From: Paenibacillus hexagrammi
GTDB taxonomy: Bacteria > Bacillota > Bacilli > Paenibacillales > NBRC-103111
DNA: 64,000 nt
Reading direction: 5' to 3'
NCBI RefSeq assembly: GCF_021513275.1
Contig: NZ_CP090978.1
Coordinates: 3,906,001-3,970,000 of the forward strand
Below the pieces are notes generated by a model, which had not been told where the DNA came from, ran no database searches, and saw only the letters and a program-made list of their open reading frames with translations. Positions 1 through 8,555 of the stretch are shown here, one piece after another (the first letter of the stretch is position 1; each line of letters begins with the position of its first letter). The position numbers and the translations under genes are program-made.

Positions 1-13
1 GACAACAGCTCCC

Positions 14-655
14 TTACTTATGGATACGTGCTGTTACGCTCATTCCTGGCACGATCCCCAGGCCTCTGTTACCTTCTAGCGTTATGGTTACCGGGACCAC
101 CTGCGTGACTTTCGTGTAATTGCCGTTTGTATTGGACGAGGGCATCAATGAGAACGTCCCTGCAGTCACCAAACCGATCTTGTCCACTCTACCGCTTAAT
201 GTCGTGCCTGGAAAAGCATCCACATAAACATCGACAGCTTGTCCGGTCTTCACATCATTGATATCGGTCTCCTTGACATTCGCAGTCACCCATAGATGAT
301 CCAAGTCGTAAAGATAAGCTAGCGGCATACCGGCCGAAACCAAAGCACCTGTCACGGCACTTTGCTGTACCACCGTTCCACCTTTAGGTGCTGTTATATC
401 CACAGAGCCTGTAGGTGTTAGAACAGCGCCTATTCTTTCGCCGTCCGAGTACCTTTTGCCAAGGTCCCCATACCAATCGGAAAGCTTTCCAGAAGCTGAT
501 GAACTGATAGGAACCTGTTCGCCTGTAACTTGAGCATTGTCCGTAGACAGATAATTAATCGATTGATTGTAGAAATAGTAACCTAATGCGCCCCCTCCAA
601 CAAGAACGACTAGTAAGACAACATTAAGAAGAACCATTCGTGCTGTTCCCTTCAT
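14..655 (-). CDS. HlyD/EmrA-type membrane fusion protein of an efflux system
   Basis: Periplasmic-adaptor-like subunit that would couple an inner-membrane pump (EmrB-type MFS or ABC) to export. The 213 aa protein has one N-terminal membrane segment (about residues 7-29), then the typical STDNAQVTG start of the biotin/lipoyl-like barrel-sandwich domain, and a C-terminal beta-barrel part (VWVTANVKETD-like and PGMSVTARI strands). It is short for the family because the coiled-coil hairpin between the lipoyl halves is nearly absent. Start ATG is preceded by AGAGGCG. The pump gene would lie beyond the left edge, as this gene reads off toward position 1. Family assignment is firm; the substrate cannot be told. 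Confidence 0.85.
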   Translation of the reverse strand: MKGTARMVLLNVVLLVVLVGGGALGYYFYNQSINYLSTDNAQVTGEQVPISSSASGKLSDWYGDLGKRYSDGERIGAVLTPTGSVDITAPKGGTVVQQSAVTGALVSAGMPLAYLYDLDHLWVTANVKETDINDVKTGQAVDVYVDAFPGTTLSGRVDKIGLVTAGTFSLMPSSNTNGNYTKVTQVVPVTITLEGNRGLGIVPGMSVTARIHK

Positions 656-787
656 TCAATACGCCTCTTTCTAGTGGTTTAATATGTCAACAGAAGTAAT
701 ATCTCCACATGTAAAGAGGAATATGTAGACCAAATGACAAAGAGAAGGGAGCTATCACTTGATGGCATCACCTTCTCTCTATGGCTT

Positions 788-988
788 TTAATTCAATCTT
801 TTTTTAGTCAAAATGCAAGGAACTCCTTTACCGATCGCTCCCGGCTCCGACATTGCAGCCAAATACCGCAATCCGCGGGTGCATTGCTGCTTGCATACAG
901 CACATGTAGACGATTCCACGATTCTCATTGTGTACTGCGCTCTCGATGAAATCTCTTTCTTCTTACTGGCTTTTCCCTTAGGGGCCAT
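788..988 (-). CDS. small conserved-looking Cys-rich basic protein (66 aa)
   Basis: A 66 aa protein starting MAPKGKASKKK. The ATG at 988 is chosen because GGGAGG lies about 7 bases upstream; a longer reading from 1063 has no ribosome binding site. The N-terminus is very basic, and the middle has a CAVCKQQC cluster plus a further Cys near the end, suggesting a small zinc-binding fold. I do not recognise a named family. It stands alone between an efflux adaptor and an M14 peptidase. Function unknown; a nucleic-acid-binding role is only a guess from charge and cysteines. Confidence 0.6.
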   Translation of the reverse strand: MAPKGKASKKKEISSRAQYTMRIVESSTCAVCKQQCTRGLRYLAAMSEPGAIGKGVPCILTKKRLN

Positions 989-1091
989 AACCATTCCTCC
1001 CAGACACCGCTTCATCAACATTATATGGAACGGTACGAGGAACGGTTCGCCATAACAGGGCAAACTTGCTATTCTTTTTTAGCAAAGAAGC

Positions 1092-1982
1092 TTAGATTTT
1101 CAGCTCCAATCCTTCCAGCAGCAGTGGTACGATCTCTTCGTACAACACGGGTAGTGATTCGACAGGAAGCGGATTCACACCAAAACCAACCTCAACCGTA
1201 AAACCCGGCTTGCGAAACTCTTGAATGAACCAATCCTTATATCCTGCATCGCTTCCACTGAGCTTGACTGCCTGATATCCGCTAACAGCAGCCAATTGGT
1301 TAGCCCAAGTTTCCGAGTAAAACGGCTCATAATCTCGATAATTCCAATAAATTTCTTGCCCTTGGGTATGTAGCGCTACAATCATTTCGTAACATTGAGA
1401 TAGTGCGTTATCCGCCAGCGCCACTGCCTCCGGTTCGGTCAATGGAGCTGTTCCTCCATAATCACGTTCACCCGGCCCCAGTTGTCCTCTTCTGGCAGCT
1501 TCCACTTCCCAATATGCAGGAAATTGATCATTCAAATCCACTCCGCGTATATTAGCCTTCCAATTGCGAAAATCGAAGGAGCCCTGATTCCAATCAAGCA
1601 ATTCACGGCAGAATGGATGATCTTGCGAAACCCCTTGCTGAACCAATTCAACTCCATCAGGGTTCACCATGGGAATTACCCAAAGCGTCGTCTCCGCTAA
1701 TAGTCGGCGAATTTGATGTCCTCTCCAATCTATGCCTTGTGCATAGGCTTTCGCAAGATCTTCTAGGAACTGCATCAACAGCGGTGTCGTTATCCACTCA
1801 TTCGCATGAAATGCAGCGTTATACTGAATGGTTCTTGGTCCGGTACCGATAACTAACGCAGCAATATTTCTACCCATAACACTCTGGCCAATGAATTGAA
1901 AGCGAAGGAAGGGATACGATTCGCATAATCTGGTCATCTCATCGCAAAGCTTTAAGTATCCGTATGTCGTCACGGAAGCCAC
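1092..1982 (-). CDS. M14 family zinc carboxypeptidase (gamma-D-glutamyl-diamino acid endopeptidase I type)
   Basis: Predicted metallopeptidase of 296 aa. Zinc ligands are visible as H59-A-N-E62 and H205 (VALHTQGQE), and the catalytic general base as E264 in FTVEVGFG. The NPDGVELVQQG segment and the spacing match the M14 subfamily that includes endopeptidase I of Lysinibacillus sphaericus and Bacillus YqgT, which cut gamma-D-Glu-diaminopimelate bonds in peptidoglycan peptides. No signal peptide is seen, so it probably acts in the cytoplasm on recycled muropeptides or in the mother cell. It is followed downstream by small gene 788-988 and preceded by racE, another cell-wall gene, about 180 bp away. 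Confidence 0.85.
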   Translation of the reverse strand: MASVTTYGYLKLCDEMTRLCESYPFLRFQFIGQSVMGRNIAALVIGTGPRTIQYNAAFHANEWITTPLLMQFLEDLAKAYAQGIDWRGHQIRRLLAETTLWVIPMVNPDGVELVQQGVSQDHPFCRELLDWNQGSFDFRNWKANIRGVDLNDQFPAYWEVEAARRGQLGPGERDYGGTAPLTEPEAVALADNALSQCYEMIVALHTQGQEIYWNYRDYEPFYSETWANQLAAVSGYQAVKLSGSDAGYKDWFIQEFRKPGFTVEVGFGVNPLPVESLPVLYEEIVPLLLEGLELKI

Positions 1983-2087
1983 CTCCTATTGAAAGCAGTG
2001 TTCTCAAAGGTACAGAACTCGGTCATATATGAATATGCCTATGCCTGCTCATTCATTCACCGCACCAAGTGCCGTATAAATGAACAA

Positions 2088-2150
2088 GAGCGCAAGAACA
2101 GGATATCCAAGGTGAAGCAACCGGTGCTCACCCCCCATGTTCTTGCGCTC
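2088..2150 (-). terminator. long hairpin terminator downstream of glutamate racemase
   Basis: Perfect 13-bp arms GAGCGCAAGAACA (2088-2100) and TGTTCTTGCGCTC (2138-2150) enclose a 37-base loop that has its own smaller GGTGA/TCACC stem. On the minus strand the hairpin follows the racE stop and is trailed by TTGTTCATTT, so it is read as the racE terminator. The arms are longer than usual and the branched loop is unusual. Confidence 0.6.
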
Positions 2151-2164
2151 CCATACTCACTTTA

Positions 2165-2971
2165 TTAAATATTGGGCACCTGCCAAACAACAGGCGCAAT
2201 CGAGATTTGATCCTTCAGCCAGGTTTGTGCAATTCTTTTAAACAATTCGGGATCTCCACTGCAAAAAAATTGATGTACAGGGATCTGTCCGTTCTTAGCC
2301 AAGTCACCTCTGTGATACAAGATCGTACTAGCTTCCCTTGCCGTTTCATCTGCCGAGGAAATCAGCGTCACTTCTGGCCCCATTACACGTGATATGGCAT
2401 GCGAGAGAAATGGATAATGCGTACAGCCAAGTATTAAACAATCCATGGGCTTGCCTACCAAGGATCGCAGTGACTTTTCAACTATGGCATCAACTTCTTC
2501 CGCATCAAACAATCCTTTCTCAACGAAGGGCGCAAGCAGAGGACACGCTTCACTAAACACTTGAATACCGGGAGAAATCGATGTTAAAGCTTGATCATAA
2601 GCATGGCTTCGAATCGTCCCATCTGTGCCAATGACACCGACAACTCCATTACGAGTAGACTTAATGGCAGCTCTTGCACCCGGTGAGATGACACCAAGAA
2701 CAGGTATCGTTACCTTGGCACGAATGTCTTCAATAGCAACCGCGGTTGCCGTATTGCAGGCAATGACGATCATTTTTGGATTAAATTGAATTAAATAGTC
2801 AACAATTTGACTTGTAAATGCTCGAACCTCATCAGCAGATCTTGGGCCGTATGGACTTCTGGCTGTATCTCCGAAATAAATGATTTTTTCTTGAGGAAGC
2901 TGCCTCATTACCTCTTTTACAACGGTCAATCCTCCGACCCCGGAGTCCAGTATGGCTATCGCTTGCTGCAC
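2165..2971 (-). CDS. racE: glutamate racemase
   Basis: Cofactor-independent racemase making D-glutamate for peptidoglycan (and gamma-polyglutamate in some relatives). The 268 aa protein has the catalytic D9-S10 pair (ILDSGVGG), the YFGDTARSPYG substrate loop, C72 in ACNTA and C183 in LGCTHYP, the two cysteines that exchange the alpha proton. Length is normal for the family. The start is a GTG with AGGAAG upstream. It lies between an M14 muropeptide peptidase and a PdaA-like deacetylase; all are cell-wall related, though spacing of over 100 bp suggests separate units. Confidence 0.96.
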   Translation of the reverse strand: MQQAIAILDSGVGGLTVVKEVMRQLPQEKIIYFGDTARSPYGPRSADEVRAFTSQIVDYLIQFNPKMIVIACNTATAVAIEDIRAKVTIPVLGVISPGARAAIKSTRNGVVGVIGTDGTIRSHAYDQALTSISPGIQVFSEACPLLAPFVEKGLFDAEEVDAIVEKSLRSLVGKPMDCLILGCTHYPFLSHAISRVMGPEVTLISSADETAREASTILYHRGDLAKNGQIPVHQFFCSGDPELFKRIAQTWLKDQISIAPVVWQVPNI

Positions 2972-3079
2972 GACTATACGCTTCCTTTGCAGGTTATTAA
3001 TTTGCGAAGCTACATGTTAGAATATGAACCTGCAAGTTGAAAGGTACCTGGGATATCGTATCAGTTTTTTCCGCTACTT

Positions 3080-4111
3080 CTACTTTTGCTCGGAAGACAG
3101 CTCATTCACAAGAGCAAACTCGTACCCTCTGTTCTTAATTTCTTTACAAATTCTATCAAGTGCTTCCATATTTTCCTTCGACCCTTGATGCATCAGAATA
3201 ACGTTTCCGTCATGAAGATTATTCATGATGTCGTTATACGGGTCCTCCGCTCCATTCTTTCTTGGTTCCCAATCTCGCATAGCCGTTGACCAGAAAACAG
3301 ACGTATACCCGAGCGAGGAAACCAAGCTTAAGTTATGTAAATTATAGTGTCCATAAGGAAATCGGAAAAATTTTTCCAAATCTTTGCCGGTAATCTCTTT
3401 ATATAAAGCCTCGAAATCCGTAATCTCTTTCTTGATTTGGTCATCCGACAACTCGTTAAAATCCCGATGTGTCATGGTATGATTAGCAATTAAGTGGCCA
3501 TCAGCAACCAGCTTTTTTACATAGTCCGGATTTTTCTTGATGTTATTCCCCGAGATGAAAAAATTAGCTTTAACATCATTATCTTTCAATGACTTCAGCA
3601 TCAGGTCAACATCGATCAAGGGGCCGCCCGCATCAATGGTTAAGTAAACTTTTTTCCCTTGTCCCACCCAAAATGCCTTTTGATCTGCTGTAAAAGACTT
3701 CGTGTCCCTAGGAAAGTCAGGTACTTGTCCGGGTTTCTTTTTCATGTAATACCAAGATAAAGGCTGCCGGTCTCCGGCATTAGCAGGCTTCGACTTGTAC
3801 GTGGAGGCCTGTACAGTGGTTTGTGATACACTGGTCACATCTACTGAATTTGATGCAGGTGTAACTGTCGGGAGTGGAGTTGGTGATAAAGATGGTTGCA
3901 GCATTCCAGGAGCAGGTGTTGGTGCTGCTGTCGGCTTCGTGGTAGCGGATGAGATTTGAGATCGTACAAGTTCTGACTTCGGGTTTGCTGTTGATGTCTC
4001 TTGCGCTTTTGGCACTGATTGTACACCTATTTTTCCGGTTTGAGCACAGCCGGTCAATATATGAGTGAACAAGACAAATATGGCGGCGAATTTTAACTGT
4101 GTGGCTCCCAT
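3080..4111 (-). CDS. polysaccharide deacetylase lipoprotein, PdaA-like
   Basis: Secreted NodB-fold deacetylase (343 aa). An N-terminal signal with lipobox LTGC places lipidated Cys at residue 22. Residues about 25-120 form a Ser/Thr/Pro-rich linker. The catalytic domain follows: LTIDAGG (D160), NHTMTH (H211, H215), FRFPYG, AMRDWEP and VILMHQG. The first motif of the family is normally TFDDG; here the second Asp, a metal ligand, is Ala161, whereas PdaA-type enzymes that make muramic delta-lactam in spore cortex also vary this position. The DW motif and spacing resemble PdaA. Role in cortex or wall N-deacetylation is inferred; reduced or altered metal binding is possible. Confidence 0.82.
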   Translation of the reverse strand: MGATQLKFAAIFVLFTHILTGCAQTGKIGVQSVPKAQETSTANPKSELVRSQISSATTKPTAAPTPAPGMLQPSLSPTPLPTVTPASNSVDVTSVSQTTVQASTYKSKPANAGDRQPLSWYYMKKKPGQVPDFPRDTKSFTADQKAFWVGQGKKVYLTIDAGGPLIDVDLMLKSLKDNDVKANFFISGNNIKKNPDYVKKLVADGHLIANHTMTHRDFNELSDDQIKKEITDFEALYKEITGKDLEKFFRFPYGHYNLHNLSLVSSLGYTSVFWSTAMRDWEPRKNGAEDPYNDIMNNLHDGNVILMHQGSKENMEALDRICKEIKNRGYEFALVNELSSEQK

Positions 4112-4219
4112 TCAAACACCTCGCTATAAAAAAATAAGATCACTCCTCTCTTTTTCGACAACCCCACATCAATTACCTGCCATTTAATTGTTAATTACCA
4201 ACATCAATTTACAAAGAAA

Positions 4220-4248
4220 GACACCACAAGACATAGTCTCTTGGTGTC
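4220..4248 (-). terminator. terminator after bdbC
   Basis: Inverted repeat around GACACC...GGTGTC (arms about 12 bp with one bulge, loop ATA) directly follows the bdbC stop and on the minus strand is trailed by TTTCTTTG. Confidence 0.6.
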
Positions 4249-4677
4249 CTAGTAGGATTTAGCAGCACGGTAAATAAGCCATTGAAAAATCGTTATTAAT
4301 AGGAAGGCTGTGCCTGCCAACATCGGAATAGTGATAAAACCGAACAAATTTAAATAATCAACATCACAAGGAACAGGTCCACATCCAGTAGCTGACTCGT
4401 GGAAAACACCTGACTGAAGCAGCACGTGATAAACGGAAATACACAATCCCCAGATTGACATAGGAAGTACATATAGAGCAATCTTATGCTCTCTTCGAAC
4501 AGCCGCAATCCCAAGTAATAAGACGAGCGGATACATTAGAATTCTTTGATACCAACATAGCTTACACGGCAAGAAATGCATGACCTCCGAGAAATACAAG
4601 CTCCCTATCGTTGCTACTAATGCAATGAAAAACGACAGGTGCAGCCCGTTCTCACGGATCCATCTGGCTCCGAACAT
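4249..4677 (-). CDS. bdbC: disulfide bond formation protein, DsbB/BdbC family
   Basis: Quinone-dependent membrane thiol oxidoreductase of 142 aa with four predicted membrane helices. Both redox pairs are present: C38-x-x-C41 (LPCKLCW) in the first external loop and C99/C104 (TGCGPVPC) in the second. The start ATG at 4677 was chosen over the upstream one at 4704 because AAGGGGGGAG lies 8 bases before it and falls inside the longer reading. In Bacillus bdbC usually pairs with the thiol-disulfide oxidoreductase bdbD; no partner lies next to it here. It would reoxidise an extracellular thioredoxin-like partner encoded elsewhere. Confidence 0.9.
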   Translation of the reverse strand: MFGARWIRENGLHLSFFIALVATIGSLYFSEVMHFLPCKLCWYQRILMYPLVLLLGIAAVRREHKIALYVLPMSIWGLCISVYHVLLQSGVFHESATGCGPVPCDVDYLNLFGFITIPMLAGTAFLLITIFQWLIYRAAKSY

Positions 4678-4769
4678 TGGTTCAACTCCCCCCTTCTGAC
4701 CCATTATATGAAAATATGATTTGGAAGTCTATGACAAATAAATAGATCATATCTATCCCCCTATCCGAT

Positions 4770-4901
4770 CAATTCTTGATGTATTCTCGACCTGTTCTTG
4801 ATCTGTTCTTGATCTGTTCTTGATCTGTTCTTGATCTGTTCTTGATCTGTTCTTGATCTGTTCGTGATCTGTTCATGCCCCATTCATGACCTATTCATGA
4901 T
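4770..4901. repeat. 11-bp tandem repeat array, unit CTGTTCTTGAT
   Basis: Six perfect consecutive copies of CTGTTCTTGAT run from 4792 to 4857, flanked by diverging copies (CAATTCTTGAT, GTATTCTCGAC, CTGTTCGTGAT, CTGTTCATGCC, CCATTCATGAC, CTATTCATGAT), giving 12 units with no gap. The array lies in a gene-free stretch upstream of bdbC (4705-5471). No open reading frame uses it. Confidence 0.95.
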
Positions 4902-5004
4902 CAAATATCACTTTGTATCCATTCCACATCCCGCTTGGGAACAATATGATTCAATTTCAACTAACCTTTATGATCCATAAATTAAATTCATCTTACATTA
5001 ACTC

Positions 5005-5081
5005 ATCATTAATTCATCCATTAATTCATCATTAATTCATCATTAATTAATCAACATTAATTCGTCTGGCATTAATTCGTC
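5005..5081. repeat. AT-rich tandem repeat, unit about ATCATTAATTC
   Basis: Four to six imperfect copies of an 11-bp unit ATCATTAATTC, some lengthened to 12-15 bases (ATCAACATTAATTCG, TCTGGCATTAATTCG). It is the second array with an 11-bp period in the same gene-free stretch. The rest of 4902-5471 holds only a degenerate pair of about 25 bases (CTATCCCAATAGCTCAG near 5119 and TTATCCCATTGGCTCAG near 5187) and no credible gene. Confidence 0.75.
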
Positions 5082-5471
5082 TTATCCCGCTCCTACTCGT
5101 TTATGCAACCTTACAGACACTATCCCAATAGCTCAGTTATCACCATTCAATACCAGCATATTCTCACTTGCAAGCGTTATCCCATTGGCTCAGATAATTC
5201 TCGTACCGCTAATTACTCGCCTCCTTATCGCTTCCGTTTTTCTGATATTGCACTTGGCCAACAACGCACTCTTACCAGATAAATAGATCTAGTTTTTTTT
5301 CATTCTGACCCTCATCACCCTTTATATTCTCGTTACTCCAAATAGTGTTCATAGTAAATGGTTTGAAAGTATTTAGATGCTCGATTATGAGAAAATTTCT
5401 ACAATATCCCAAAAAAACAGTTGAAATAAGAACGCTTGTTCGATATAATTTATGTATAGGGGGAAGCTATT

Positions 5472-6351
5472 ATGGTAAATTTGTGGGAATCGTCTATGAC
5501 ATTGGAACAATTTCAGCACCAATTTTCTTCCGAAGCCATCTGCGCTGATGCTTTGTTTCGTTTAAAATGGCCTGATGGTTTTCGTTGTCCTCGCTGTGAA
5601 AATAGTTCCTTTTATGTAGTAAAGACTCGAAGAATTCCTCTCTATGAATGTCAAAAATGTCGGCATCAAACAACCGTTACATCCGGCACCATTATGGAAG
5701 GAGCCGAACGAAATTGTGCAAATGGCTCACAGCTCTCTTTTAGTAGCTCAGCCTGAAGGAATTAATGCCACTACCCTTGCTGAAATTATCCAAGTAACCT
5801 ATAAAACAGCTTGGGCCATTCTTCAAAAGATTCGGCTCGCAATGCACGAAACCGACGAGCATTCATTGCTCTCAGGTAAGATTAGGGCCAATTCAGCTAT
5901 ATATGGAAAACCTTATAACTCTTCTATCCGCAAGCATCCACAGGAGCATTTGTTCACAATAGCTGCCTCTCAGGACTCAATTAACTATTCCCAGCAAATT
6001 AAGCTTAAAATAATTCCGACGGCTCATTTACAACAAGGGCTTATTCTAAAAAATGAAATTGAGGACTTCAAGAGTAAGCACATCGCTACTTACTCAGACG
6101 ATGTACAATATGTAACAGGAAGATACAGTCCAGAAAGATTTCATGACCTGTTGCAAATAGCCAATCAAGCTTGTAAATGGCTGAATAACACTTACCACGG
6201 CCTTGGTAAAAAGTACTTGCAGCTCTACATGGATGAGTTCAGCTATCGTTATAACCATTACCTTAACAACAGTAAATCTATGCTACTGCAATTGACACAA
6301 CTATGTTTATCTAAATTGAGACTCAATTACTCATTCATCGAAGCAATTTAA
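5472..6351 (+). pseudogene. frameshifted IS1595/ISXO2-type transposase remnant
   Basis: The first frame has an N-terminal zinc ribbon (FRCPRCENSSFY then YECQKCRHQT) and a TSGTIMEG segment typical of IS1595-family transposases in Paenibacillus. The reading then moves one base back near 5712 (KWLTALF in the third frame) and back again at the CTTTTAG near 5740, continuing as LVAQPEGINATTLAEI to a C-terminal KKYLQLYMDEFSYRYN segment. Two single-base losses explain both shifts. The start ATG at 5472 has AGGGGGAAG upstream. No clean acidic catalytic triad is visible in the middle part and I see no terminal inverted repeats, so this is a dead relic. Confidence 0.8.
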
Positions 6352-6395
6352 GCCGACTCGATAGCCACTGGCTGCAATCAACTCGAGTAGAATCC

Positions 6396-6430
6396 CCTCC
6401 CCACACTGTCTCAAAGCACCTTAGGGGAGG
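6396..6430. repeat. short inverted repeat beside the pentamer array
   Basis: CCTCCCC (6396-6402) and GGGGAGG (6424-6430) form 7-bp arms just before the GYGYG array. It could be a hairpin end of the dead transposase unit. Little else can be said. Confidence 0.35.
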
Positions 6431-6459
6431 TTATAAATGTACGGAGCGCAGCTCCCAAC

Positions 6460-6608
6460 GCGTGGTGTGGTGTGGTGTGGTGTGGCGTTGTGCGGTGCGG
6501 TGCGGCGTGGCGTGGCGTGGTGCGGCGTTGTGCGGTGCGGCGTGGCGTGGTGCGGCGTGGTGCGGCGTGGTGCGGCGTGGTGCGGCGTGGTGTGGCGTGG
6601 TGTGGCGA
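6460..6608. repeat. pentamer array (GYGYG)n, about 30 units, strongly G/C strand biased
   Basis: About 149 bases read as consecutive 5-mers GTGTG, GCGTG, GTGCG or GCGTT, that is G-Y-G-Y-G with variation almost only C/T at positions 2 and 4. GG pairs therefore recur every 5 bases, and A is absent on the plus strand. Open frames pass through it on both strands, but the implied proteins are simple repeats without a family, so I do not call a gene. The gene-free stretch 6352-6744 otherwise holds only the start of the tandem array at 6687. Confidence 0.9.
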
Positions 6609-6686
6609 GCCGTCGCATGAAGGTCGTCAGTTTCATCATATTTTCCACCAGCTCACATCACTTAAAATATGTTATTTTTAACCATT

Positions 6687-6744
6687 TTAGTTAGAGTTGT
6701 CGATTTACTTTAGAGTTATCTATTACTTTAGAGTTATCTATTTA
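6687..6744. repeat. left part of a tandem array split by the IS5-like element
   Basis: Two clear copies and one diverged copy of an 18-bp unit ACTTTAGAGTTATCTATT. The array resumes on the other side of the insertion sequence at 8374. Confidence 0.8.
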
Positions 6745-8373
6745 GGGCTTGCTGAACGAAAAAAAACCTAGAAATAACAAGGGTTTAACCGTCCTTTTGT
6801 CGAAATAGGATGCAAGGAAACCGGTAGGTAGTCCGGTAAAAACCGTGCATCTGGAGGGCAAAATCATGTTTCAGCGAAGTGAAGGTCAGCTCATTCTGCC
6901 AGGCGACTTCTTCCTGCCGTTTGGTGGAAAATTAAGCGAAGATAACCGCTGGGTGCTTCTCGCGGCGATGATCCCATGGGCAAAGGTTGAGGAGAAGTAC
7001 GCCAAATCCTTCAAAAGGAGCCAAAAGGGTCAAAAAGCGGTACCCGTCCGTGTCGCGCTCGGGGCGCTCATCATTCAAGAGCGGCTCGGGACCGATGACC
7101 GAGAAACACTTCAGCAGATTCTGGAGAACCCGTATCTGCAGTACTTCCTGGGGTTGCCTGGTTATCAGAATCGACGTCCGTTTCACGCATCACTTATGAC
7201 TCACTTCCGTAAGCGACTTGGCAGCGACGTCCTTCAAGAAGTGAATGAATGGATTGCCCTCGAAGAGGTCCAGAAACAGACAGACGAGCAAGGCTCGGAT
7301 GATGACGACTCCAGTGGAGGCAACGCTGCAGGAAGCGCAAGCGGGAGTCTCACGCATCAAAACGCCGAAGCGCCTCTTCATCAAGGAAAGCTGCTCCTTG
7401 ATGCCACCTGCGCTCCCGCCGACATGGCGTATCCAACCGACCTGTCGCTGCTGAATGATGCGCGCGAAAAACTGGAAATCATCATTGACCTGCTTCATCA
7501 GCCGCACCGTGGAAAGACCGCAAAACCGCGAACCTATCGGCAAAAAGCCAGGAAGGCGTACCTTGCTGTGTCCAAGCAGCGGCGCGTAAAGCCCCGCACG
7601 ATGCGCAAAGCGATCGGAAAGCAACTGCGGTTCGTTGCGCGCAACTTACGAACGGTTGCTGCTTTAGCTGAAACTAGTCATCTGTCGGCACTGCCTAGGA
7701 GCCTGTACAAAAAACTGTTGGTCATTCAGGAGCTGTACCGCCAGCAACGGCAGATGTTCGATGAACGCTCGCACAGCATCCCGGATCGGATCGTCAGCAT
7801 CTCGCAACCGCACGTTCGTCCCATTGTGCGCGGCAAGGCAAAGGCCAGCGTAGAGTTTGGCGCGAAAGTCGCCATCAGCTTGGTGAACGGCTTTGCGTTT
7901 GAAGAGAAACGGGATTGGGACAATTTCAACGAAGGTCTCACGCTGAAGGCCTCAGTCGAAGCCTACTACAAACGATTTGGCTTCTACCCCGAAGCGGTGC
8001 TTGCGGATCAGATCTACCGTAACCGTGAAAACCTGCGGTATTGCAAGGGTTTGGGCATCCGCCTCAGCGGACCGCAACCTTGGGCGACCATCCGCTAATC
8101 AAGAGGAAGCCAAGCGCCTCTCCAAGGTCGACGCATCGGAACGTAACGCAATCGAAGGCAAATTCGGCGAGGGCAAGCGTTGCTATGGGCTTGGTCGTAT
8201 TCGAGCACGCCTTCAGGCGACGAGCGAGACGGTCATCAGCATGCAGTTCCTCGTGATGAATCTGGAGCGAAGACTACGGCTTTTCTTTCTGTCTTTTTTC
8301 GCGGGGTTGCAAACGGTTCGGCTATGCGTGAACGTGAGGCTTTTGAAACTAAATTGATTCGTTCAGCAAGCCC
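6745..8373 (+). mobile_element. IS5-like insertion sequence, 1629 bp
   Basis: Perfect terminal inverted repeats GGGCTTGCTGAACGAA (6745-6760) and TTCGTTCAGCAAGCCC (8358-8373) bracket one transposase gene. TATTTA occurs immediately outside both ends; this may be a target duplication, but the element sits within a tandem array containing CTATTTA, so the duplication length cannot be fixed. The transposase is frameshifted (see 6866-8357). Confidence 0.88.
6866..8357 (+). pseudogene. IS5-family transposase with a +1 frameshift
   Basis: The N-terminal part (FFLPFGGKLSEDNRW, VALGALIIQERLG) matches the DUF772-type helix region of IS5-family transposases. DDE residues are visible as D in LLLDATCAP, D in AVLADQIYRN and, after the shift, E in NAIEGKFGEGK. 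At 8078-8079 an extra C turns the expected GPQLGRPSANQ into PQPWATIR and a stop at 8098; the correct C-terminus continues in the next frame to 8357, ending right at the inverted repeat. The ATG at 6866 has GGAGGG 7 bases upstream and is preferred to the GTG at 6845. Probably inactive unless ribosomes slip. Confidence 0.85.
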
Positions 8374-8452
8374 TATTTACTTTTACTTTAGAGTTATCTA
8401 TTTACTTTTACTTTAGAGTTATCTATTTTCATTAGAACTATCTATTTTCTTA
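8374..8452. repeat. right part of the split tandem array
   Basis: Two copies of a 24-25-bp form of the same unit (TTTTACTTTAGAGTTATC followed by TATTTAC) and a diverged third copy (TTCATTAGAACTATCTATTT). The unit is longer here than the 18-bp form at 6687-6744 by an added TTACTT block. Confidence 0.8.
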
Positions 8453-8555
8453 CTGTTAATTTTCTGAGGTTACGGGATAGTGGTTATAAAGAGGCAATAC
8501 GTGTTGTGAGTATTCATTCATACAAAATAAATCGCACAGAAAAAGATTATTATAA

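Noticed and set aside
4740..5090. Possible CRISPR array from regularly spaced repeats
   Set aside because: The units are directly abutting 11-bp tandem repeats without unique spacers, and no cas genes are near.
6421..6694. Long overlapping open frames on both strands across the pentamer array
   Set aside because: The implied proteins are five-base-repeat translations (histidine/threonine/proline or valine/cysteine/glycine rich) without family or good context; the repeat keeps frames open by lacking stops.
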